Assembly (NCBI GenBank): GCA_007123065.1
Contig: SKSI01000128.1
Span: 1-5,270, forward strand
DNA length: 5,270 nucleotides
Reading direction: 5' to 3'
DNA from: Bacteroidales bacterium
Lineage (GTDB): Bacteria > Bacteroidota > Bacteroidia > Bacteroidales > UBA7960
Below are positions 1-5,270 of this stretch, piece after piece. The position numbers were made by a program, and so were the translations under genes. The notes beneath the pieces are model-generated. The model worked only from the letters and a program-made list of their open reading frames with translations, was not told the origin of the DNA and made no database searches. The first letter of the stretch is position 1; each line of letters starts with the position of its first letter.

Positions 1-455
1 AGCTCAGGTACCACAAAGTGATCATCATGACAGATGCCGATGTGGACGGTAGCCACATCGCAACGCTGATACTGACATTCTTTTTCAGGTATATGCGGGA
101 AATGATAGAACTGGGATATATTTACATTGCCACCCCTCCTTTTTACCTCGTTAAAAAAGGGAAAGAAGAACGCTATGCCTGGAGTGATGAAGAACGCAAA
201 CAAATCATCGCGGAATTTTCAAAAAACGGAAAAGACACCGGTGTGCACTTTCAGCGCTACAAGGGTCTTGGTGAAATGAATGCAGAACAACTCTGGGATA
301 CAACTATGAACCCAGAATACAGGAAACTCAGACAAGTCGATATTGAAAATGCTGCAGAAGCAAACCGTACCTTCTCAATGCTTATGGGCGACGAAGTACC
401 CCCAAGAAGAGCGTTCATCGAGAAAAATGCCAAATATGCAAACATCGACGCATAA
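1..455 (+). CDS. gyrB: DNA gyrase subunit B, C-terminal part (5' end outside window)
   Basis: This is the last 150 codons of GyrB, the ATPase subunit of the type II topoisomerase that supercoils DNA. The reading frame is open from base 3, so the gene starts upstream of the window and the internal GTG/ATG codons near 18-29 are not starts. The TOPRIM metal site MTDADVDGSHI is visible, with the three Asp codons at 33, 39 and 45. It is followed by the GyrB tail signature QRYKGLGEMNAEQLWDTT (from 252). The Gln-Arg-Tyr before KGLGE and the GDEVPPRRAFIEKNA ending favour GyrB over ParE. The distance from the Asp cluster to the stop is about 140 residues, so the roughly 170-residue insert of E. coli GyrB is absent; insert-free GyrB is usual in many phyla including Bacteroidota. 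It ends in TAA at 453-455 and is convergent with the peroxidase gene, with a hairpin between them. Confidence 0.96.
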   Translation, partial: LRYHKVIIMTDADVDGSHIATLILTFFFRYMREMIELGYIYIATPPFYLVKKGKEERYAWSDEERKQIIAEFSKNGKDTGVHFQRYKGLGEMNAEQLWDTTMNPEYRKLRQVDIENAAEANRTFSMLMGDEVPPRRAFIEKNAKYANIDA

Positions 456-484
456 TTTTTGCATCGGTTTTGTCCCAAAACAAA

Positions 485-517
485 AAAGGCCACATGATTG
501 AACGTCGCGTGGCCTTT
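485..517. terminator. Bidirectional Rho-independent terminator between gyrB and the peroxidase gene
   Basis: A perfect 9-bp stem, AAAGGCCAC (485-493) with GTGGCCTTT (509-517), encloses a 15-nt loop. Read on the - strand, the stem runs into TTTTTTGTTTTGG, a strong U-tract, and it begins 20 nt past the peroxidase stop codon. Read on the + strand, it lies 29 nt past the gyrB stop and is followed by the weaker T-rich run TTTCCATTTCTTT. One structure therefore probably ends both converging transcripts, more efficiently for the - strand one. Confidence 0.85.
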
Positions 518-536
518 CCATTTCTTTACAAATACT

Positions 537-1118
537 TTATTCAGCATTTCCCGATAGCCAGGAAAGAACCTGCTCTGACCTCGGACTTTCACGAGGTGAC
601 AGCACATCATGGAGCTGCCCCTTCTCATCAATTAAGAATTTCTGGAAATTCCAGCTGATCCGGACATCCATCTTGCCATTCAACGCTTCGCTTGTTAACC
701 ATTCATAAACCGGAGCGATATCACTGCCTTTAACAGATACTTTTGACATCATTGAAAAAGTCACACCATAGTTCTCCTGACAAAAAGCAACGATCTCTTC
801 ATTTGTGCCAGGCTCCTGGTTCATGAAATTATTGGCAGGAAACCCAATAATTGTGAAATTCTCTCCGCCATATTCACGGTAAAGCGATTCCAACTCTTCA
901 TATTGCGGCGTCAATCCGCACTTGGAAGCGGTATTTACAACCATCACCTTTTTCCCTTCCAGTTGCGATAGATCAAAAGGGTCCCCGAAAATGTCTTCAA
1001 CAACAAAATCATGGAAAGAGGTAGATTTTTCAGCATCATTCGCGAAAACATCCACCGCGTAAAAAGAGAAAGCCGATATAATCAGCCAATAAAAGAAAAT
1101 ATTTCCAATCGTTTTCAT
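537..1118 (-). CDS. Exported glutathione peroxidase family protein (Cys type, probably thioredoxin-dependent)
   Basis: A 193-residue thiol peroxidase of the GPx fold, predicted to reduce hydrogen or organic peroxides in the periplasm. Residues 1-26 form a signal peptide: Lys2, a hydrophobic core, and a likely signal peptidase I site VFA|ND. The peroxidatic cysteine is Cys67 in NTASKCGLT. The second family motif reads GFPANNFMNQEPG (92-104), and the Trp-Asn pair of the catalytic tetrad is Trp156-Asn157 in SWNFQKFLID. Cys113 (EEIVAFCQENYG) is in the region where thioredoxin-dependent GPx enzymes carry their resolving cysteine, so thioredoxin-like rather than glutathione reduction is inferred. 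The tetrad glutamine position is Asn97 and the nearby Cys of some family members is Ala95. The ATG at 1116-1118 is the start because it opens the signal peptide; its leader is A-rich without a clear Shine-Dalgarno. It is monocistronic by position, with a terminator 20 nt downstream. The family call is firm; the reductant and substrate are inferred. Confidence 0.93.
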   Translation of the reverse strand: MKTIGNIFFYWLIISAFSFYAVDVFANDAEKSTSFHDFVVEDIFGDPFDLSQLEGKKVMVVNTASKCGLTPQYEELESLYREYGGENFTIIGFPANNFMNQEPGTNEEIVAFCQENYGVTFSMMSKVSVKGSDIAPVYEWLTSEALNGKMDVRISWNFQKFLIDEKGQLHDVLSPRESPRSEQVLSWLSGNAE

Positions 1119-1146
1119 ATAGGTTTATTTTTTTGATTTCTAACAT

Positions 1147-1166
1147 GCCTGACATTTAAAACAGGC
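1147..1166. repeat. Small inverted repeat in the peroxidase 5' leader
   Basis: GCCTG (1147-1151) and CAGGC (1162-1166) are 5-bp perfect inverted arms around the 10-nt A/T-rich spacer ACATTTAAAA, located 29-48 nt upstream of the peroxidase ATG. It could be a dyad operator for a regulator or a weak leader hairpin. The arms are short and chance is possible. The rest of the 254-nt gap (1119-1372) is A/T-rich and must carry the peroxidase promoter, but I found no clean Bacteroidota-type -7 element (TAnnTTTG) there, no supported ORF, and no hairpin with a T-tract to terminate the transporter gene. Confidence 0.3.
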
Positions 1167-1372
1167 TAAGCAACAAAATGGCATATTGTGTAATACCCTC
1201 ACTTAAAAACAATCAGATGTAGGTTTTTGTTTTGATGGAAGAGATGTTTTTGGTAATTGTTTTTTATCACCAAATTCGCATACCTGCTAAGCTCGTGCGG
1301 GAAATTTTCTCATATTTTATTATCGAACACGGATCACACTGATGCAACTGATTGACGCAGAATATCCAATCA

Positions 1373-2281
1373 TCAATTCACCTGGTCAACATTATTGGCG
1401 ATGATTTTCCTTTTCAATACCGGATAAGCAAAAACCGAAAGGATAATAATGAGCGTTCCGGCATAAAAGCCTGCCGACATCTGCTCTGCTTCAGGAAAAA
1501 AGAAACGCGCCATAATGATCCCGTATACCGGTTCAAGATTCACTGACAGGACAACCGTATATGCCGAAAGGACTTTCATCACGTGTACGATGGCGGCAAA
1601 AGCATATGCGGTGCAAACCAATCCAAGAATCATCAGATAGATGATATCCATTTGTGATATTTTAAAGAAAGCGGGATCAAAATCTCCTAAAATGAGCAGA
1701 AACACGGTGATAAATACGAATCCGCCAATCATTTCGTAAAAGCTGATAACCGTGGGATGATGGCGGTTGCTGATGTTTCTGTTCAGAACCACAAACAGTC
1801 CGTTCAGCAAGGCAGACAGGAGTGCATATAAGATCCCTTCCAGGTATTGAAACTCGTATTGAAAGATCAGGTATATTCCCCCGATGATAATGATGCCGAT
1901 CAGGACCTCCAGCCAGAATATGCGTCGTTTTTGCGTTAAGGGTTCCAGAAAGCTTGTAAACAGAGTAGTTGACGCGAAAACACCAAGCGTTACAGAGACG
2001 TTGGAGACTTTTATGGCGTGGAAGAAAGTAATCCAGTGCAAAGCAACCACGACACCAATACCCAGCAAGGGCCAGATTTGCTTCGCCTGCAATTTATAAG
2101 GGATTTTCCAAAACAGAAAAAAGACCCACAACCCAATGAAGGCAATCAGCATCCTGTACCATACAAGCTGGATGGCAGGCAAAGAAATTAGTGCACCCAG
2201 GATGGCGGTAAAGCCAAGCAGGACGACAATAAAGTGAAGTTGCAGGTAATTTCCTGGCCTGAATGCCCCCCTTGATCCCAT
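1373..2281 (-). CDS. EamA/DMT-superfamily inner-membrane transporter
   Basis: A 302-residue polytopic protein of the drug/metabolite transporter superfamily, with two tandem EamA repeats of five helices each. About ten hydrophobic segments are visible at roughly 13-33, 39-58, 70-89, 92-115, 120-140, 147-166, 177-198, 211-231, 236-259 and 270-289. Characteristic family spots are WYRMLIAFIG in helix 2, FLEPLTQKRR at the end of helix 4 (first repeat) and the equivalent NLEPVYGIIMARFFFPE in helix 9 (second repeat). A short basic C-terminus follows the last helix. The substrate cannot be read from sequence; family members export or import amino acids, sugars, nucleotides and other metabolites. I chose ATG at 2279-2281. 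A TTG at 2306-2308 would add nine residues and overlap the protease gene, but the added residues are polar and lie before helix 1. The start lies 10 nt past the protease stop, so cotranscription is likely although no functional link is evident. No terminator is visible downstream. Confidence 0.92.
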   Translation of the reverse strand: MGSRGAFRPGNYLQLHFIVVLLGFTAILGALISLPAIQLVWYRMLIAFIGLWVFFLFWKIPYKLQAKQIWPLLGIGVVVALHWITFFHAIKVSNVSVTLGVFASTTLFTSFLEPLTQKRRIFWLEVLIGIIIIGGIYLIFQYEFQYLEGILYALLSALLNGLFVVLNRNISNRHHPTVISFYEMIGGFVFITVFLLILGDFDPAFFKISQMDIIYLMILGLVCTAYAFAAIVHVMKVLSAYTVVLSVNLEPVYGIIMARFFFPEAEQMSAGFYAGTLIIILSVFAYPVLKRKIIANNVDQVN

Positions 2282-2291
2282 AATATTATGA

Positions 2292-4559
2292 TTAGGACTC
2301 TCTGGCAATCATCAATCGCATAACCGGAAAGCTGGTATCGCCTTCAACATAAACCAGATACATCCCTCCGCGGATTCCGGAAGTATTAAAAAACACGGAG
2401 ACCTCACCCTGATTTTCTACGGCTTTACGTTTTATAACCTGACCTTGCAGACTTGCAAGCACTACATGCACTTTCCCTTCCTTCTCATTCTTAAACTCTA
2501 CCCATAGTTCGTGAGCGGAGGGATTTGGGTAAATACGCGGGCCAATGGTTTCAAAAGTAAACTGGCCACCATAACTGGTACCCATGATATTTGTGGCATA
2601 AGCCCGGTAATAATACTCTGTTTCAGGCTTTAAATCTGTCATTACACTCATAAACTGACCATCACCCGGGCCTTCTTTTGTTATCCCTTCGTTATTGCTG
2701 ATGCTGGGATTTTGTTCTTTACTCCAGACAATACCTCTTTGGCTTACTGGCACATTGCCATCAAAAGAGATGTTGCCTCCGGCCAGAGCAGTACTTATTG
2801 TGACCTCTTCAACCAAAACAGTACTTATTGAAGGCTCATAAGCAACGAGTGTCGAAAACATATTGTGTGTACCATGGATCACGCTATTGTCGGTTACAGC
2901 ATACGCCCTGACGTGATACAATGAGCTGGGCTGCAAGTCATCCAACTGGCTTGAGAATTCTCCGGTACCGGAACCGTCTGTTGTCATCCCTTCGTTGTCG
3001 TTTACAGTGGGATTTCCTGAACGGTTCCATACAATGCCGCGGCCTGTAACATCCAGTCCGTCAATATCATCAATAAAGCCCCCTGATTCAGCAGTCGTAG
3101 CTGTAATGTTGGTGGCGTCAGCTGTAACAACCCCGGCATGGCCCATGGGTCTGTAATTGGCGATCACGTGCTTTATCTCAAGCAATGTGTGCACATTATC
3201 TGCTTTCACCTGGTCTCCGGTGGAATTGCCTTGATACACTACGTGCGGATTTGAAAAATAGGGTACCTGTGTTGCATTCTGTCCGTCGGGATAATATTGA
3301 CCACCTGAATAACTCATGACCGAGACAAAACGTGCGTTATTTTGACCCAGCCAGCGCCATCCGGCCGACCATTTATTATCAGGCCAGTTAGTCCAGTTGG
3401 TGGGGCCCGGCTGAAAATTTTGATCTGCGTGGTGATGCAGTCCCATATTATGTCCCATCTCGTGGATATGCGTATAGCCGGTGGCGGCTTGTTGTATTCG
3501 TGTCATCGAAAAAGCACGGTTTGGACTTCCGTGACGGTTTGTCAGCAACCACGCCATACCACCGGTATCGTCAGCAAGGGTAAAAATAGCCGTCAGGTCC
3601 GCTCTGTGTTGATCACGCCAAATGTGGACTTCTTCCATATAACCAATGTAATCAGCGCCAAATGGCGTATAATCAGGTGATGTCGTTAAGCGCATCAAAT
3701 CGACAGAAGAAGAACCGCTTTCCTGATAGCTGACAAGCTCGGAGTGAACCAGTGTGGCAAGCATCAGCGTCTGACTGTTGTCAAGCACCAACTGCGCGTT
3801 TGCCATGGAGATGGCAATTACATTGTTAATTCCTCCTCCATTGGTTTGCGCCCAGTGCTCGGCTTGGGGTGTGTATACAACCATCACACCGATATTCGCT
3901 ACATCTCCCGGGCCAAGATCATCCTCCTTCAGCTGATTTTTGATTCTTTCCCTTTCCTGTATGTCTTTTTCGTGTATCTCCTCAGGGATGAGGGGCGGAC
4001 TGCTTTCGAGAATATCCCTGTCCTGCTCGTCCATTTCAATCAGATAATGCTTGTAGGTATCCGGATCGCTGATAATTTTGAAGAATTTTTTTTCGCCAGG
4101 CATAAAAATATGTCCAAGACTTCGGCTACCCGTAGTGGCCAGCACCATATATCCGGCACCATCAGGCAACACAGCGGTAATGGAAAAACTGCCATTTACG
4201 TTTTCTTTGGCACGTTGCACGTGAGCTTCAAGTTTAATATCTTCAAAAAGATTAACGAGGATATGGTCATTTTTCCGGATCCAGCCACTTCCTTTCATCC
4301 TGTCATCAAGCCTGATCTCAGCGTAGCGTGTGACCACATCGCGTGATTCAAAAAAATGCAGTTCGTCCTGAATGAACTCCCGTGTTGCACCAAAGTCGGC
4401 AACAAGCGGAATAATTTGTTCCCGGGCTGTAAGCTCTTGATTAATCTGGACACCTGCCGTTATGCATCGTTCGCACGCGCTGACCTTATTGGGTTGAATC
4501 CAGAGAGAACCAGTTAAAAGTACTGATAAAAACAAAAAAGATAAGATGTTATTTCTCAT
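2292..4559 (-). CDS. Secreted zinc metalloprotease (metzincin, M12B/M72-like) with two fibronectin-like repeats and a T9SS sorting domain
   Basis: A 755-residue exported protease. Residues 1-28 are a signal peptide (basic RNN, hydrophobic 5-20, ending VSA), followed by CERC at 29-32, where its only two cysteines lie. Residues of about 33-220 look like a propeptide, with a charged, probably helical stretch at 176-213. The catalytic domain begins at NIGVMVVYTPQAEHW (222-236), resembling the opening of reprolysin-like and peptidyl-Asp metalloproteases. It contains the zinc site HEMGHNMGLHH: ligands His366, His370 and His376, with general base Glu367. The Met-turn is SVMSYSGG (Met415), and the domain continues through YFSNPHVVYQGNSTGD to about 470. 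Two homologous beta-rich repeats follow (about 478-570 and 579-671). The end, from IYPNPSAHELWVEF (676-689) to the stop, is a type A T9SS C-terminal sorting domain, which directs secretion across the outer membrane and is normally cleaved. The start ATG opens the signal peptide. The substrate is unknown. Confidence 0.94.
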   Translation of the reverse strand: MRNNILSFLFLSVLLTGSLWIQPNKVSACERCITAGVQINQELTAREQIIPLVADFGATREFIQDELHFFESRDVVTRYAEIRLDDRMKGSGWIRKNDHILVNLFEDIKLEAHVQRAKENVNGSFSITAVLPDGAGYMVLATTGSRSLGHIFMPGEKKFFKIISDPDTYKHYLIEMDEQDRDILESSPPLIPEEIHEKDIQERERIKNQLKEDDLGPGDVANIGVMVVYTPQAEHWAQTNGGGINNVIAISMANAQLVLDNSQTLMLATLVHSELVSYQESGSSSVDLMRLTTSPDYTPFGADYIGYMEEVHIWRDQHRADLTAIFTLADDTGGMAWLLTNRHGSPNRAFSMTRIQQAATGYTHIHEMGHNMGLHHHADQNFQPGPTNWTNWPDNKWSAGWRWLGQNNARFVSVMSYSGGQYYPDGQNATQVPYFSNPHVVYQGNSTGDQVKADNVHTLLEIKHVIANYRPMGHAGVVTADATNITATTAESGGFIDDIDGLDVTGRGIVWNRSGNPTVNDNEGMTTDGSGTGEFSSQLDDLQPSSLYHVRAYAVTDNSVIHGTHNMFSTLVAYEPSISTVLVEEVTISTALAGGNISFDGNVPVSQRGIVWSKEQNPSISNNEGITKEGPGDGQFMSVMTDLKPETEYYYRAYATNIMGTSYGGQFTFETIGPRIYPNPSAHELWVEFKNEKEGKVHVVLASLQGQVIKRKAVENQGEVSVFFNTSGIRGGMYLVYVEGDTSFPVMRLMIARES
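2523..3128 (-). repeat. Tandem duplicated fibronectin-like domains inside the metalloprotease
   Basis: Two copies of a roughly 100-residue beta-sandwich-like module occur back to back, at residues of about 478-570 and 579-671. Matched landmarks keep a constant offset of 101 residues: RGIVW at 507 and 608, NEG at 523 (N522-G524) and 624 (N623-G625), and RAYA at 551 and 652. The pattern RGIVW...NPxxxxNEG...GxGxF...L.P...Y..RAYA is a familiar module of extracellular Bacteroidota proteins, probably a spacer or binding unit between the catalytic domain and the sorting tail. The copies have diverged substantially, so the duplication is old. Confidence 0.85.
2789..2830 (-). repeat. Short exact direct repeat at the junction of the two fibronectin-like modules
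   Basis: The 12-mer CAGTACTTATTG occurs at 2789-2800 and again at 2819-2830, a period of 30 bp (10 codons) that preserves frame. In the protein it gives two nearby IST-[VA]-L segments (around residues 578-591) at the boundary between modules. It may be a trace of a small local duplication or slippage, or simply chance similarity of beta-strand codons. Confidence 0.55.
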
Positions 4560-4654
4560 TTAGATATGGTATTTTTATTACGCGAAAACCGATCGCAAGA
4601 TACGAATTTTTCAGAAAACAGACGTTAACACAGGGGTATCCGTTCTGCACAGAA

Positions 4655-5191
4655 TCAAGGAAACACAGGTTCTATGAAGCTTATCGCATTCCAAATACGG
4701 TGTTTTCCGTCTCCCTTAACAACACGGTATGGGAATTTATATTGGTCCAGTTCACGCTTGTACCAATCAAAAAAATGGGTTCGCAACTCCGGGTGCTCAC
4801 GCTGCGGATCGGGCTCCCAGGGAAGGTCCACATCACACAGAAGATAAAGGTCATAATGGTTGTTAAGGATTTGCTTCAGGATCCAGGGGTCACACTTCCC
4901 GTATTTGTGTAGGCTCCAGACCTTCGTAACAATAAGTTCTGTGTCACAGAACACAACAGGGCTTCTTGCCATCCTCCCGGCCTGTGCAACAACCTTTTGC
5001 TCAAGAATCAATTGCCCCTTTGCTATTGCTGAAATATCTTCTTGCGTGTAGGGTCGTGACAACCTGTCAATGTATGCCCGGGCAAACTCAGGAACACAAA
5101 ACCCATTAAAATGCAGCGCCAGATCCCGGCAGAGTCTGCTTTTCCCGGTAGACTCCGGACCGGTAATGGCAACTTTTTTGATGATTCTCAA
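4655..5191 (-). CDS. NadR-like ATP-binding protein, probable nicotinamide riboside kinase (stand-alone kinase domain)
   Basis: A 178-residue cytoplasmic P-loop protein matching the C-terminal ribosylnicotinamide kinase domain of NadR, which phosphorylates nicotinamide riboside to NMN for NAD salvage. The Walker A loop is GPESTGKS (11-18). It is followed by the family motif CVPEFARAYI (32-41), the helix AIAKGQLILEQ (55-65), a Walker-B-like strand PVVFCDTELIVTKVW (78-92, Asp83), the segment YDLYLLCDVDLPWEPDPQRE (113-132) that matches the lid region of the family, and a C-terminal VVKGDG loop. The NMN adenylyltransferase and helix-turn-helix domains of enteric NadR are absent, so it should have kinase function only. 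The start is TTG at 5189-5191: no ATG or GTG lies in frame before Walker A, a TGA closes the frame six codons upstream, and AAGGA sits 8 nt upstream. It follows the preceding gene's stop with one base between. The fold is certain; the exact substrate is inferred. Confidence 0.9.
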   Translation of the reverse strand: MRIIKKVAITGPESTGKSRLCRDLALHFNGFCVPEFARAYIDRLSRPYTQEDISAIAKGQLILEQKVVAQAGRMARSPVVFCDTELIVTKVWSLHKYGKCDPWILKQILNNHYDLYLLCDVDLPWEPDPQREHPELRTHFFDWYKRELDQYKFPYRVVKGDGKHRIWNAISFIEPVFP

Positions 5192-5192
5192 G

Positions 5193-5270
5193 CTATTTTT
5201 CCTTTTTCAGGTGCCCATTAACAATCTTCAAAACAAAAACACTTTTCCCATTCTCTTCAAATGAGCGAGC
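5193..5270 (-). CDS. C-terminal tail of an unidentified protein (start outside window)
   Basis: The - strand frame is open from the window edge to TAG at 5195-5193, giving 25 residues: ARSFEENGKSVFVLK, then IVNGHLKKEK. The other two - strand frames stop early in this stretch. The composition, with alternating hydrophobic residues and a lysine-rich end, looks like a real soluble protein terminus with a beta-strand followed by a charged tail. The stop is one base from the TTG of the NadR-like kinase, and the kinase's Shine-Dalgarno overlaps its last codons, which supports an operon. In Bacteroidota such kinases often neighbour pnuC (NMN/nicotinamide riboside transporter), but this tail is not hydrophobic enough to look like the end of PnuC. 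I do not recognise the family. An open frame of this length can occur by chance, so confidence is moderate. Confidence 0.55.
   Translation of the reverse strand, partial: ARSFEENGKSVFVLKIVNGHLKKEK
5200..5204 (-). promoter_or_regulatory. Shine-Dalgarno AAGGA deciding the TTG start of the NadR-like kinase
   Basis: AAGGA on the - strand (TCCTT at 5200-5204 on +) lies 8 nt from the TTG at 5191-5189, an ideal spacing. It sits inside the last codons of the upstream gene, whose TAG is at 5195-5193. A clear Shine-Dalgarno contrasts with the A/T-rich leaders of the protease, transporter and peroxidase genes, and it is the main support for a non-ATG start here. Confidence 0.65.

Noticed and set aside
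467..481. GTTTT-GTCCC-AAAAC hairpin next to the main terminator
   Set aside because: A 5-bp stem with four A-T pairs would be very unstable; it is better read as the T-tract region of the - strand terminator.
1165..1292. Two copies of GCTAAGC (1165-1171 and 1286-1292) in the gap upstream of the peroxidase
   Set aside because: Only 7 bp, 121 bp apart, with different flanks; expected by chance at this scale.
1349..1372. Inverted repeat TGATTG/CAATCA just after the transporter stop, as a terminator
   Set aside because: The 6-bp A/T-rich stem has a 12-nt loop and no T-tract in the direction of transcription.
2282..2308. TTG at 2308 as the start of the EamA transporter, overlapping the protease gene by 17 nt
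   Set aside because: ATG at 2281 is a better codon, follows an A/T-rich leader, and avoids the overlap; the nine extra residues are polar and not typical of the family. The possibility remains open.
3744..4346. Long + strand open frame opposite the metalloprotease
   Set aside because: It is antisense to a well-supported coding region, its translation shows no recognisable domain, and no ribosome binding site is apparent; it is a shadow of the protease codons.
4595..4602. TATCTTGC on the - strand as a -7 promoter element for the metalloprotease gene, 36 nt before its ATG
   Set aside because: It matches the Bacteroidota consensus TAnnTTTG at only four of six fixed positions, and no TTTG/TTG -33 element lies at the expected distance. 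A promoter in the 95-nt gap is plausible but not shown.
4643..4654. TTCTG-CA-CAGAA palindrome just after the kinase stop
   Set aside because: The two-base loop cannot close a normal hairpin and there is no T-tract, so it is not a terminator; a protein site cannot be supported from one copy.

Overview
The window looks like ordinary chromosome from a member of the Bacteroidota. The best evidence is a secreted metalloprotease ending in a type IX secretion (T9SS) sorting domain, which is essentially confined to that phylum. Supporting signs are fibronectin-like repeats of a Bacteroidota type, a GyrB that lacks the large insert found in E. coli, starts without a clear Shine-Dalgarno but with A/T-rich leaders, and a stand-alone NadR-type kinase. 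I cannot place it below phylum with confidence. The sequence shows no mobile element, CRISPR array, RNA gene or phage signal.

Layout. On the + strand, bases 1-455 carry the 3' end of gyrB (DNA gyrase subunit B). A strong hairpin at 485-517 follows, lying between gyrB and the convergent neighbour. Everything to the right is on the - strand. In transcription order (right to left) there is the C-terminal tail of an unidentified gene (5270-5193), a TTG-started NadR-like nicotinamide riboside kinase (5191-4655), a 95-nt gap, a 755-residue secreted zinc metalloprotease with a T9SS tail (4559-2292), an EamA/DMT-family membrane transporter starting 10 nt later (2281-1373), a 254-nt gap, and an exported glutathione-peroxidase-family enzyme (1118-537).

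How the genes relate. The unidentified upstream gene and the NadR-like kinase are separated by one base and should be translationally coupled. The protease and the EamA transporter are close enough to share a transcript but have no obvious common function. The peroxidase probably has its own promoter in the 254-nt gap and shares the terminator with gyrB. The exported proteins, namely the protease (outer membrane/extracellular) and the peroxidase (periplasm), act outside the cytoplasm. The kinase and gyrase are cytoplasmic.

Nothing here amounts to a clearly new system. The points most worth a second look are the Cys-X-X-Cys at the mature N-terminus of the protease, the peroxidase active-site substitution with a candidate second cysteine, and the non-ATG coupled start of the kinase.
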